A DNA stretch of 64,000 nt from Hydrogenothermus marinus (GTDB taxonomy: Bacteria > Aquificota > Aquificia > Aquificales > Hydrogenothermaceae), in assembly GCF_003688665.1 (NCBI RefSeq), contig NZ_REFO01000012.1:62001-126000 (forward strand), written 5' to 3'. A program made the position numbers and the translations under genes. Below, in pieces: positions 18,364-26,151 of the stretch (position 1 is the stretch's first letter; each line of letters opens with the position of its first letter). The notes under the pieces are model-generated. The model saw nothing but the letters and a program-made list of their open reading frames with translations, made no database searches and was not told the DNA's origin.

Positions 18364-18795
18364 TTACTCTTCTTCTTTATCTTTTTTATATATTTTATAC
18401 ATATAATCTTCAACTTTCATAATCTGTATTTTTGGCATTCTAACAAGAGCTTGTTCTTGCTCCTGTAAATCTTCAGCATATCTTCTTTTAATATCTTCTT
18501 GGATATAGTTTAAAAGATATTCTATTTGCTGTTGCATTTGTTGCATCTGTTCTCTCATTCTAAGTATTGCATCTACACCTGCTAAATTTATTCCAAGTTC
18601 TCTTGTTAAAAATAGGATAAACTCAAGCTTTTCTATATCTTCCTGTGAGTAAAGCCTTGTTTTACCTTCTGTTCTTGATGGTGTTAAAAGCCCTTCCCTT
18701 TCATAAAGTCTTAAGGTTTGAGGATGTATATTAAACATTCTTGAAACTGCACCTATCATATATAAAGGTTCTTTCTTTTTGTTTTTATCTTTCAT
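18364..18795 (-). CDS. hspR: HspR-type MerR-family heat-shock repressor
   Basis: 143 residues. Residues 12-80 are a MerR winged-helix DNA-binding domain: MIGAVSRMFNIHPQTLRLYE and GLLTPSRTEGKTRLYSQEDI. The 'IHPQTLRLYEREGLLTP' form is characteristic of HspR. A Gln-rich helix (MREQMQQMQQQIEYLL) follows. HspR represses dnaK/dnaJ/clpB-type genes and is usually controlled through DnaK. It lies directly after dnaJ (13-base gap), giving an autoregulatory loop; a candidate operator is within the dnaJ promoter at 20014. Confidence 0.92.
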   Translation of the reverse strand: MKDKNKKKEPLYMIGAVSRMFNIHPQTLRLYEREGLLTPSRTEGKTRLYSQEDIEKLEFILFLTRELGINLAGVDAILRMREQMQQMQQQIEYLLNYIQEDIKRRYAEDLQEQEQALVRMPKIQIMKVEDYMYKIYKKDKEEE

Positions 18796-18808
18796 TTTGC
18801 ACCACCTC

Positions 18809-19969
18809 TTAATTTTCTAATTTCTCAAACCTTTTTCCTATTTTCGGAATTTCATCTTTTAATTCTTTAATTAACTTTTTGCCTTTTCTTGAAAGTTCAT
18901 CTATAGAAGGAATTTTCACATTAACTACTATTATTAAATCTCCATATCCTGAAGATTTTAATCTTGGCATTCCTTTACCTGAAATCTTTATCTTATCTCC
19001 AGATTGAGTTCCTGCAGGGATATTTACTTTTTCTTTTTTTCCATCTACGGTAGGTACTTCAAGCTCTGTTCCTTCTATTGCTTCTACTACGTCTATATTG
19101 GCTTTTAAATAAAGGTTATCTCCTTTTCTTGAAAATAAAGGATGGGGTTTAACATTAACTATTATCCATAAATCTCCAGCTGGTCCTCCAAATTTACCAC
19201 TATGTCCTTTACCTGGTACTCTTAATTTACTTCCATTATCAACTCCCGGTGGTATTCTTACTTTTACAGTCTCAGTTTGTAATACTAATCCTCTACCATT
19301 ACATTTTTTGCAAGGCTCTTGAATATATCCAGTTCCTTGACATTTAGGGCAAGTTTGAGCTATCTGCATAAATCCTACTGACTTAACAATCTGCCCTGTT
19401 CCTCCACATTGAGGACAAACTTGAGGTTTACTATTAGGTTCAATTCCTGTTCCTGCGCAAGCATCACAAATAACATATCTTGGAACTTCTAAGGTTAAAG
19501 TTGTACCATGATAAGCATCTTCTAAGGATATAGAAACTGTTTGATATATATCTTCTCCTCTTTCAGGTCTTTTTGCCCTTTCTTGATAGCTTCTTGATCT
19601 ACCTCTTCCTCTTCCTAAAAACTCATTTAAAATTTCATCAATATCGTCAAATATACCAAATCCTCCTCTACCTCCACCAAATCCCCTTCCAAAACTACTA
19701 AATATATCTTCAAAATCAATATTTTCTGTACCTACTCCACCTCCACTAAATGCAGCATGGCCAAACTGATCATACATCTTTCTTTTTTCAGGATCAGATA
19801 ATACCTGGTAAGCCTCACTTATTTCTTTAAATTTTTCTTCTGCTTCTTTATTATTAGGATTTAAATCAGGATGGTATTTTCTTGCAAGTCTTCTATAAGC
19901 TTTTTTTATCTCATCTTGGGTAGCATTTCTACTAACTCCAAGTATTTCATAATAATCTTTTTTAGCCAT
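18809..19969 (-). CDS. dnaJ: Chaperone DnaJ (class I Hsp40)
   Basis: Co-chaperone that delivers unfolded proteins to DnaK and stimulates its ATPase. 386 residues. J domain 1-70 with HPD at 33-35; a Gly/Phe-rich linker ([12 protein letters not shown]); and four zinc-binding repeats [24 protein letters not shown] and CKKCNGRG at about 167-230. The C-terminal substrate-binding domains follow. All class I parts are intact. First gene of the dnaJ-hspR-prmA-deoC transcript. Confidence 0.98.
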   Translation of the reverse strand: MAKKDYYEILGVSRNATQDEIKKAYRRLARKYHPDLNPNNKEAEEKFKEISEAYQVLSDPEKRKMYDQFGHAAFSGGGVGTENIDFEDIFSSFGRGFGGGRGGFGIFDDIDEILNEFLGRGRGRSRSYQERAKRPERGEDIYQTVSISLEDAYHGTTLTLEVPRYVICDACAGTGIEPNSKPQVCPQCGGTGQIVKSVGFMQIAQTCPKCQGTGYIQEPCKKCNGRGLVLQTETVKVRIPPGVDNGSKLRVPGKGHSGKFGGPAGDLWIIVNVKPHPLFSRKGDNLYLKANIDVVEAIEGTELEVPTVDGKKEKVNIPAGTQSGDKIKISGKGMPRLKSSGYGDLIIVVNVKIPSIDELSRKGKKLIKELKDEIPKIGKRFEKLEN

Positions 19970-20008
19970 TTATTTTATCCCCTTATTTTATTTGTTTTCG
20001 TGTAAAAT

Positions 20009-20037
20009 AATATATAACTTTAGTAAGTTATTGTCAA
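20009..20037 (-). promoter_or_regulatory. Sigma-70 promoter of dnaJ-hspR with an inverted repeat in the spacer
   Basis: On the minus strand a perfect TTGACA (20032-20037) and TATATT (20009-20014) are separated by exactly 17 bases. Between and touching both boxes is the perfect inverted repeat ATAACTT-TAGT-AAGTTAT (20014-20031). Placed there, a bound repressor would block polymerase, so this is a candidate HspR operator. It does not match the actinobacterial HAIR consensus closely, so the operator call is inference. Confidence 0.6.
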
Positions 20038-20061
20038 ATTTTTTGATAAAATCCTTTAATT

Positions 20062-20091
20062 TTGAAAAAAGTTCACTTAAGAATTTATAAT
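20062..20091 (+). promoter_or_regulatory. Candidate sigma-70 promoter of waaA
   Basis: TTGAAA at 20062-20067, an 18-base spacer and a perfect TATAAT at 20086-20091 lie about 30 bases before the waaA start, which itself has a strong GGAGG site. Confidence 0.55.
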
Positions 20092-20120
20092 AAACTTTTT
20101 ATATATATTTTGGAGGAAAA

Positions 20121-21287
20121 ATGATATATTCTTTTCTTTATAGTTTAGTAATGCTAATTGTATTACCCTTCATAAAAATAAAATCTCAAATAAAAGGTTT
20201 TGATTTTTCCTTAAAAGAAAGATTTGTTTTATATAAAGATAAAGGTGATAGCTATATATGGTTTCATTGTGCAAGTGTTGGAGAACTAAACACTTTAAAG
20301 CCTCTTTATGAATATTATAAAGATAAATACAAAATATTAATTACTGTTTTTTCTCCAAGAGGGAAAAAATATGCTATTGAAAATTTTAAAGAAGCAAAAA
20401 TAAGAGAACTTCCTTTTGATTTAGGATTTTTAGTAAAAAGATTTCTAAATATTTATAAACCAAAAGCTTTAATTATAGTAGAAGAGGAACTTTGGTATAA
20501 TCTTATAAAAACAAGTTCTAAAAAAATTCCTGTAATATCTATAAATGCAAGAATTTCTCCTTCAAGTTTTAAGTTTTACAAAAAATTTTCTTTTTTCTTT
20601 AGGAAAGTTTTTAATTATTTTTCTTTGATTTTAGCAAGAACAAAAGAAGATAAAGATATAATTTCTTATTTTGTAAATGAAGAAAAAATTAAAGTATGTG
20701 GAGATTTAAAATTTGTATCTTCTTTAAATTCAAAGGATATAAATCTTACATTTCCTACAGATAAAAAAATAATAGTTGCAGGTAGTACCTACAAAATAGA
20801 AGAAGAAATGCTTTTAGATATTTTAAAAAAGCTTGATAACATTATTTTGGTGCTTGCTCCAAGACATTTAGAAAGACTTCAAGAACTAGAAAATCTTGTA
20901 AGAGAAAAAGGTTTTAATTATCAATTTTTATCAAAATCAAAAGATATTAAAGAAAAAGTTTTAATAGTAGATAAAATGGGTTATTTATCTTCTTTATATA
21001 ATTATGCAGATGCTACTTTTGTTGGAGGAACTATAGAAAATATTGGAGGGCATAATATTTTAGAAGCTCTTTTAAAAAACAAACCTGTAATAATTGGTAA
21101 AAACTATCAAAAAATAAAACCTATTTATGAGCAGTTTAAGGAATATATAACTATTGTAAATTCAAAAGAAGAGTTATTAAATGCAATAAAAGAAAATTTA
21201 TCCAAAAAAACAGACATAAATATCCAAGAAAAAATTGATAAAATTTTTAAATGTTATATACAAAATCTGGAGAAATATATTAAATGA
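20121..21287 (+). CDS. waaA: 3-deoxy-D-manno-octulosonic acid (KDO) transferase
   Basis: Adds KDO to the lipid A precursor at the inner face of the cytoplasmic membrane. 388 residues with an N-terminal membrane helix (about 1-17), then YIWFHCASVGELNTLKPL with the conserved SxGE catalytic segment. PRGKKYA, the linker IINAR-like segment ISINARIS, and ATFVGGTIENIGGHNILEAL complete the GT-B fold. The last is the nucleotide-sugar binding signature. With lptA and lptC this shows an LPS outer membrane. ROK kinase follows with a four-base overlap. Confidence 0.93.
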   Translation: MIYSFLYSLVMLIVLPFIKIKSQIKGFDFSLKERFVLYKDKGDSYIWFHCASVGELNTLKPLYEYYKDKYKILITVFSPRGKKYAIENFKEAKIRELPFDLGFLVKRFLNIYKPKALIIVEEELWYNLIKTSSKKIPVISINARISPSSFKFYKKFSFFFRKVFNYFSLILARTKEDKDIISYFVNEEKIKVCGDLKFVSSLNSKDINLTFPTDKKIIVAGSTYKIEEEMLLDILKKLDNIILVLAPRHLERLQELENLVREKGFNYQFLSKSKDIKEKVLIVDKMGYLSSLYNYADATFVGGTIENIGGHNILEALLKNKPVIIGKNYQKIKPIYEQFKEYITIVNSKEELLNAIKENLSKKTDINIQEKIDKIFKCYIQNLEKYIK

Positions 21288-22171
21288 ATGTAGGAATAGA
21301 TATTGGCGGAACTTTTGTTAAGTTTGCCTTTGAAGAAAATGGTAGTATAAAAACAGAAAAAATCTTGATAAAAGATTATATAGAAAAAAAAGATATTGAA
21401 GGTTTTTTAAATGAAGTATTATTTATCTTAAAAGATAAAAACATAAAAAAATTAGGAATAGCAGTAGCAGGACTTTTAAATAAATCAAAAGGATATGTAG
21501 AAATTTCTCCAAATATAAAACCTATTGAAAAATATCCTATAGTTGATTTTTTTAGAGAAAATTTAAAAGCAGAAATTTATATAGAAAATGATGCAAATGC
21601 AGCAGCATTAGGAGAATACATATATGGTAATGGCAAAAACTCAAATATTCTTATTACTTTAACTCTTGGAACTGGTCTTGGAAGTGGGGCAGTTATAAAT
21701 GGAAAATTATTATCTGGAGTAAATGGAGTTGCTATGGAGCTTGGGCATACTACAGTAGAAAAAAATGGATGGAGATGCCATTGTGGAAGGAATGGATGTC
21801 TTGAAAGTTATGTATCATCTTATGGACTTGAAAGAATATACTACATGCTTACAGATAAAAAAATAATTTCTTCCGAAATAGTTTCCCTTGCAAATGAAGG
21901 GAATACTAAAGCATTAGAAGCTTTTGAGATTTTTAATGATTATCTTTCTACAGGTTTAATGAATATAACTCATATATTTAATCCTGATAAAATTATTTTA
22001 TCAGGTGGAATTGTTGAACATTATCCAATTTTAGTAAAAATGGCTTATTCAAAACTTAAAGAAAAAGCTTTTCCAGTTTCAATTGAAGATTTAGATATAG
22101 ATATATCAAAACTTGGAGAATATAGTGGCGCATATGGAGCATTAGCTTTAACAAAAGGAGGAGAAAGTTAA
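21284..22171 (+). CDS. ROK-family sugar kinase (glucokinase-like)
   Basis: 295 residues. The ATPase fold begins [14 protein letters not shown]. The sugar-binding and catalytic segment is [30 protein letters not shown] and the ROK zinc site ([19 protein letters not shown] in part, with Cys-X-Cys and Cys) are intact. Probably phosphorylates glucose or an N-acyl hexosamine; the exact sugar cannot be decided. It lacks the DNA-binding domain of ROK repressors. Coupled at both ends: four-base overlap with waaA and a shared base with purT. Confidence 0.88.
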   Translation: MNVGIDIGGTFVKFAFEENGSIKTEKILIKDYIEKKDIEGFLNEVLFILKDKNIKKLGIAVAGLLNKSKGYVEISPNIKPIEKYPIVDFFRENLKAEIYIENDANAAALGEYIYGNGKNSNILITLTLGTGLGSGAVINGKLLSGVNGVAMELGHTTVEKNGWRCHCGRNGCLESYVSSYGLERIYYMLTDKKIISSEIVSLANEGNTKALEAFEIFNDYLSTGLMNITHIFNPDKIILSGGIVEHYPILVKMAYSKLKEKAFPVSIEDLDIDISKLGEYSGAYGALALTKGGES

Positions 22172-23349
22172 TGAAAATAGGAACACCTTTATCACATAAT
22201 GCAACAAAAGTTTTACTTCTTGGAAGTGGGGAACTTGGAAAAGAGTTTACTATTGAAGCATTAAGACTTGGAATAGAGGTTATTGCAGTAGATAATTATG
22301 AGTTTGCTCCGGCGATGCAAGTAGCCCAAAGAAGTTATGTAATAGATATGAAAAATGGAGAGCAGATAAAAAATATTGTTTATAGAGAAAAACCAGATTT
22401 TATAGTGCCAGAAATAGAGGCTATAAATACAGATATGTTAGTACAACTTGAGAAAGAAGGATTTAATGTTGTACCTTGTGCAAATGCAGTAAAACATACA
22501 ATGAATAGAATAAGTATTAGAAGGCTTGCTGCAGAAGAAGTAGGCCTTCCAACATCAAAATATAGATTTGCTTCAGATATAGAGACTTATAAAAAAGCAG
22601 TAAAAGAGATAGGTCTTCCTGTTGTTGTAAAACCTGTAATGAGTTCTTCAGGAAAAGGCCAAAGTATAGTAAAAAAAGAAGAAGATATTGAAAAAGCTTG
22701 GTATTATGCACAAGAGAATGCAAGAGGAAAAGGTGGAGAAGTTATAATTGAGGAATTTATAGATTTTGATTATGAAATAACCCTTTTAACAGTAAGAACT
22801 AAAAATCAAGGAACATTATTCTGTCCACCAATTGGGCATATACAGGTAGAAGGAGATTACTGGGAAAGCTGGCAACCTCATCCAATGTCAGAAAAAGCTT
22901 TAGAAAAAGCAAAAGATATAGCTAAAAAGATAACAGATGCCCTTGGAGGATATGGAATTTTTGGATGTGAGCTTTTTATAAAGGATGATATGGTTTGGTT
23001 TAATGAAATTTCTCCTCGTCCTCATGATACAGGAATGACAACAATGGTTTCTCAGAATATGTCTGAATTTGAGATTCATTTAAGAGCAATTTTAGGATTA
23101 CCAATAGATATAAAAATGATAGCTCCTGCAGGAGCTTCTTACTGTTTCCATGCTAAAGATTATGGAGTTGCACCTGTTTATGAAGGAGTTGAAAAGGCTT
23201 TAAGTATTCCAGATACTAAAATAAGGATATTTGGTAAACCTACAACAAGACCAAAAAGAAGAATGGGAGTAGCTTTAGCAACAGGAAGTACTATTGAAGA
23301 AGCAAGAGAAAGAGCGAAAAAAGCAAGTGAAAGCATTACTGTGTATTAG
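22171..23349 (+). CDS. purT: Formate-dependent phosphoribosylglycinamide formyltransferase
   Basis: ATP-grasp enzyme using formate and ATP to formylate GAR in purine synthesis, independent of folate. 392 residues. N-terminal [20 protein letters not shown]; central [14 protein letters not shown] and [17 protein letters not shown]-terminal [16 protein letters not shown]. These are specific for PurT as against PurK. Start codon shares the last base of the ROK stop (TAATG). Last gene of its run; the next 155 bases hold regulatory sequence for the iron-linked locus. Confidence 0.95.
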   Translation: MKIGTPLSHNATKVLLLGSGELGKEFTIEALRLGIEVIAVDNYEFAPAMQVAQRSYVIDMKNGEQIKNIVYREKPDFIVPEIEAINTDMLVQLEKEGFNVVPCANAVKHTMNRISIRRLAAEEVGLPTSKYRFASDIETYKKAVKEIGLPVVVKPVMSSSGKGQSIVKKEEDIEKAWYYAQENARGKGGEVIIEEFIDFDYEITLLTVRTKNQGTLFCPPIGHIQVEGDYWESWQPHPMSEKALEKAKDIAKKITDALGGYGIFGCELFIKDDMVWFNEISPRPHDTGMTTMVSQNMSEFEIHLRAILGLPIDIKMIAPAGASYCFHAKDYGVAPVYEGVEKALSIPDTKIRIFGKPTTRPKRRMGVALATGSTIEEARERAKKASESITVY

Positions 23350-23460
23350 TTTTTTGTAAATGTAGGTTAAACACTTATGTTTTTGGCTTTTTGTTTTACT
23401 TTTCAAAATATAATGACTTATATCATATTCTCATACTATATCTATTTTTATAATACTGAT

Positions 23461-23482
23461 TGAAATTGAGATTTAATCTCAA
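23461..23482. promoter_or_regulatory. Fur-type operator upstream of the 56-aa ORF and apbE
   Basis: The palindrome TTGAGATTTAATCTCAA (23466-23482) fits the 7-1-7 Fur/PerR layout TGAGAAT-n-ATTCTCA with one mismatch. It lies 22 bases before the likely start at 23505 and overlaps where a transcript would begin (TATAAT at 23450-23455). The 22-base block is identical at 21 positions to the one at 26107. The binding protein is inferred; no fur gene is in the window. Confidence 0.65.
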
Positions 23483-23504
23483 AAATTTGTCAAGAGGTGA
23501 AAAA

Positions 23505-23675
23505 ATGTCAGTTAAAGAGATTAATTCAGAAGTAGAAAATATTTCTTTTGAATTTTTAAATATCCTTGAAAAAACAAGGAATCCTGAAGAAAGGATAAAA
23601 ATATTTGAAACATATTATAAAGTTCTTTTAATGCTTGAAAAGATTAAAGAGTCTGAAATTAAGATTGATAAATAA
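23505..23675 (+). CDS. 56-aa helical protein of unknown function ahead of apbE
   Basis: Start chosen at ATG 23505, behind AAGAGGTG, rather than the upstream TTG at 23460, which would put the coding region across the Fur-type operator. The product is charged and almost certainly all helical (VSFEFLNILEKTRNP-like pattern, then ERIKIFETYYKVLLMLEKI), soluble, with no cysteine or histidine cluster. It is not recognised. Its 3' end overlaps the start of apbE. It could be a small regulatory or assembly partner, or merely a leader peptide. Confidence 0.5.
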   Translation: MSVKEINSEVENISFEFLNILEKTRNPEERIKIFETYYKVLLMLEKIKESEIKIDK

Positions 23676-24585
23676 AGTTTTATTAATAATTCTTATCTCT
23701 GTTTCTTTTGCTTTTTCTATAGAAAGAACAAAATATTTAATGGGAACTTATGTTTCCATTAATTTACCAAAAGAAAATAAATATTTATTTAAACCTTCTT
23801 TTAATATTATTAAACAGGTAGATTTAAAATTTTCAAAATATAATCCAAAAAGCTATTTATATAAATTAAATAAACATAAAAAAGCAAAAATAGATAAAGA
23901 GTTCCTAAAACTTTTAAATATTTCTCTTCAGATAAATAAAAAAACATATGGATATTTTGATATATCCTTAGGAAATTTAACAAAGAAATATGGAAGTTTC
24001 TATATAAAAGAAAATAAAAATCAAAAATATACAATAGGAATAGAAAATATAAAAATAAAAGATGGATATATATACCTTTTAAATAATATAAGTTTAGATT
24101 TTGGGGCAATTGGTAAAGGATATGCCATTGATAAAATTTCAAATTTTTTAGAAAAAAAGAAAGTAAAAAAAGCTATTATAAAGTTAAGTGGAGATATAAG
24201 ATGTTTTGATATATGTAATATATGTATAAAAAATCCTTTTAAAGAAGGATTTATAAAATGCTTTAAAACAAAATATAAAAATACATCAATATCAACAAGT
24301 GGAAATTATGAAAGATATATAAAGACAAAAGAAAACAATCATTTAATAAATCCTAAAACAAAAAAATCTGAAAAAAATTTTGCTTCTATAACTTTAATAG
24401 GGATAAAAAACAATACATATCTTGATGCTTATACAACGGCAGTATCTGTTATGCCAGAAAAGTTAGCTATAAAATTTTTAGAAGAAAATAAAATTGGATA
24501 TTTTATAATAAAAATTAATGGTGAAATTCTAATTAATAAAAAATTTAAATCAATGGTTGAGTTTACTAATAATATTGAAAAATAA
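23635..24585 (+). CDS. apbE: ApbE-type FAD:protein FMN transferase
   Basis: Covalently attaches FMN to threonine in periplasmic flavoproteins. 306-316 residues. The mature part begins RTKYLMGTYVSINLP, then has GYFDISLGNLTKKYG, the flavin-binding LDFGAIGKGYAIDKIS, a conserved glycine-rich KLSGDI, STSGNYERYI and the metal-site segment DAYTTAVSVM. All are ApbE landmarks. Two TTG starts are possible: 23635, or 23665, which gives a compact signal peptide INKVLLIILISVSFAFS; the latter seems better. A target flavoprotein with the matching TGAT motif is encoded nearby at 25465-25991. Convergent with the membrane gene at 24550, overlapping 36 bases. Confidence 0.88.
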   Translation: MKRLKSLKLRLINKVLLIILISVSFAFSIERTKYLMGTYVSINLPKENKYLFKPSFNIIKQVDLKFSKYNPKSYLYKLNKHKKAKIDKEFLKLLNISLQINKKTYGYFDISLGNLTKKYGSFYIKENKNQKYTIGIENIKIKDGYIYLLNNISLDFGAIGKGYAIDKISNFLEKKKVKKAIIKLSGDIRCFDICNICIKNPFKEGFIKCFKTKYKNTSISTSGNYERYIKTKENNHLINPKTKKSEKNFASITLIGIKNNTYLDAYTTAVSVMPEKLAIKFLEENKIGYFIIKINGEILINKKFKSMVEFTNNIEK

Positions 24586-24996
24586 AATAAATATCATCAA
24601 AAAAATTCCAAATTCAAAGGTTAAAAAAGAAAAGATTTTTAAATAAGCAAAGGAGGAAGATATTTTTAAAATTAAAAAATTAGAAATAATATCTAAAAAT
24701 CCTGCTAAAAAAGTAATTCCAGATAGTATAAAATGATAAATCTTTATTTTAAAAAAGTATAATAAGTGAGAAATAATAAAAATAACTAAAAATATTGCAA
24801 AAAAATGAGGCATTACTATCTCAATAAGCCCTAAAACTGTTTTTGGATTTATAAATTTATCAGGATTTCCAAGAATATGATTAGATATATAACTTACAGT
24901 AAATCCATACTTTTCATAAAATAAAAATATTCCTGTTAAAATCTGAAAAATGAAAAGAATTATAAATAAAGCTATAGTAATTTTTACAATTTTCAT
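24550..24996 (-). CDS. Four-helix membrane protein, paralogue of its upstream neighbour
   Basis: 148 residues with four hydrophobic helices (about 5-27, 58-83, 87-108, 118-143). Two histidines in helix two (MPHFFAIFLVIFIISHLLYF) are 13 residues apart, a spacing that could ligate heme within a membrane helix, though this is unproven. The stretch ILGNPDKFINPKTVLGLIE aligns with LKGNPDIFLEPKDLVSIIE of the neighbouring gene, showing a tandem duplication. It overlaps that gene by four bases. Family not recognised; its operon partner is an FMN-binding protein. Confidence 0.65.
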   Translation of the reverse strand: MKIVKITIALFIILFIFQILTGIFLFYEKYGFTVSYISNHILGNPDKFINPKTVLGLIEIVMPHFFAIFLVIFIISHLLYFFKIKIYHFILSGITFLAGFLDIISNFLILKISSSFAYLKIFSFLTFEFGIFLMIFILFFNIISKLNH

Positions 24997-25468
24997 TTAA
25001 TCTTACCTGTTAGAAAACATACTAAATTTAAAGAATTTACAACTATGCCTATAACAAAAATAGTTATTAAAGAGATAAAATAAATATAAGAAAAAAAATC
25101 AGATAAATATCTAATAGCAAAAATAGAAGATATATAAATAAATACAGATAAAAACCCAAGAAATATAAAGATTAACTTTAAACTATTTTTTATATTTGTC
25201 CTTATTAATATAGAAAAAATTGTTAAAAAGAAAACAATCAGCAAAAAAGACTCTATATGAAGATTTTCTATTATAGAAACTAAATCCTTAGGTTCCAAAA
25301 ATATATCAGGATTTCCTTTTAAAGATAATATTATTTGAGTAGGAAAAAATTCCTTAGATAAATATTTATATCCTAAAAAGAAAAAACAAAAAAATAAAGT
25401 CCTAAGCTAAATAGAACTACTAAAAAATTAATATAATTTGCTTTTTTATGTTGAACTACAAATCTCAT
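24993..25468 (-). pseudogene. Four-helix membrane protein, frameshifted paralogue
   Basis: Translation from ATG 25468 (behind AAAGGATAA) runs 31 codons and stops at TAG 25373-25375. One base added in the adjoining A-runs (plus strand 25375-25394: A5 G A6 C A7) joins it to the downstream frame LGYKYLSKEFFPTQ and on to the stop at 24993. That gives a continuous 158-residue protein with four helices, collinear with the 148-aa product of the next gene. The region length (476) is one base short of a codon multiple. A frame from 25298 on its own would lack the first helix. Confidence 0.7.
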
Positions 25469-25991
25469 TTTATTTTATCCTTTAAAGCAATTTCACATAT
25501 ATATATAGATTCTCTTACTGCATCAGCAGTAGCTCTTGAAGAAAGAGTCGCACCTGTAGCATTTGGAATATTTCTTTTTAAATATGGTGGATTTTTTTAT
25601 CTTTATCCTTTAATAAATTTAACCAGTTTTTATTTAACATATATTCAGGAGGTTCATAAAATGCTATTATCTCTACATCTTTTACTTTACAATCTTTATC
25701 AAAAGATATTAAAATTACCTCATTTTTGGTTCTTACTTTGTGAGAATGAAGTATAGCATAACCTATAATCTTATTATCTTTTTTAACAATATATGTTGTA
25801 AAAATATTTGAATTTAATTTTTTTCCTGATAATTTCTCTATTTTTTTCTTTTGAGAAGATAATAAAAGTATATTTTTCTTTTCATATTTTGCATTTGGAA
25901 AATTTTCCTTTAAAACTTCTTTAGGCATTATTAATAAACCTGCATATGAGATATTAAATAAAACTGTTAAAAATAAAAATATTTTCTTCAT
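25465..25991 (-). pseudogene. Secreted FMN-binding domain protein, frameshifted before its flavinylation motif
   Basis: The intact first frame encodes a signal peptide (KKIFLFLTVLFNISYA) and about 120 residues of an FMN-binding domain, then stops at 25578 after a frameshift. In the next frame the sequence continues as NPPYLKRNIPNATGATLSSRA, shortened here, then ADAVRESIYICEIALKDKIK. NATGATLSS is the ApbE flavinylation motif (D/N-x-T-G-A-T-x-S/T-S/T). The break is at the A7 run (plus strand T7, 25592-25598); one added base restores 175 residues. The restored stop overlaps the next ATG by exactly ATGA, which strongly supports the original frame. Probable periplasmic electron carrier flavinylated by the ApbE at 23635. 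Confidence 0.75.
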
Positions 25992-26106
25992 TTTCTTACC
26001 TCTTTTTTTTAATAGTTTAATAAAACTAATTTACAAAAATATGACAAAACTAACTATCAAATCATAAAACTTTTTTAATTTTTCATTTACTATTTTATCA
26101 AAATTT

Positions 26107-26128
26107 TGAAATTGAGATTTATTCTCAA
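26107..26128. promoter_or_regulatory. Fur-type operator in the divergent region before the porin and FMN-binding genes
   Basis: TTGAGATTTATTCTCAA (26112-26128) is a 7-1-7 Fur/PerR-like palindrome, closer to consensus than its copy at 23466. It lies 23 bases before the porin start and 120 bases from the divergent FMN-binding gene, so it could act on one or both directions. Confidence 0.65.
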
Positions 26129-26151
26129 TAATAATATTAAGAGGAGACAAA

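Noticed and set aside
23369-23386. AAACA-CTTA-TGTTT as terminator of purT
   Set aside because: Only five A/T-rich pairs; too weak to support.
25448-25756. 102-codon plus-strand frame in the FMN-binding region
   Set aside because: It is a shadow of the minus-strand FMN-binding gene: the minus strand encodes a signal peptide, the flavinylation motif and an ATGA junction, while this frame has no ribosome site or sensible protein.
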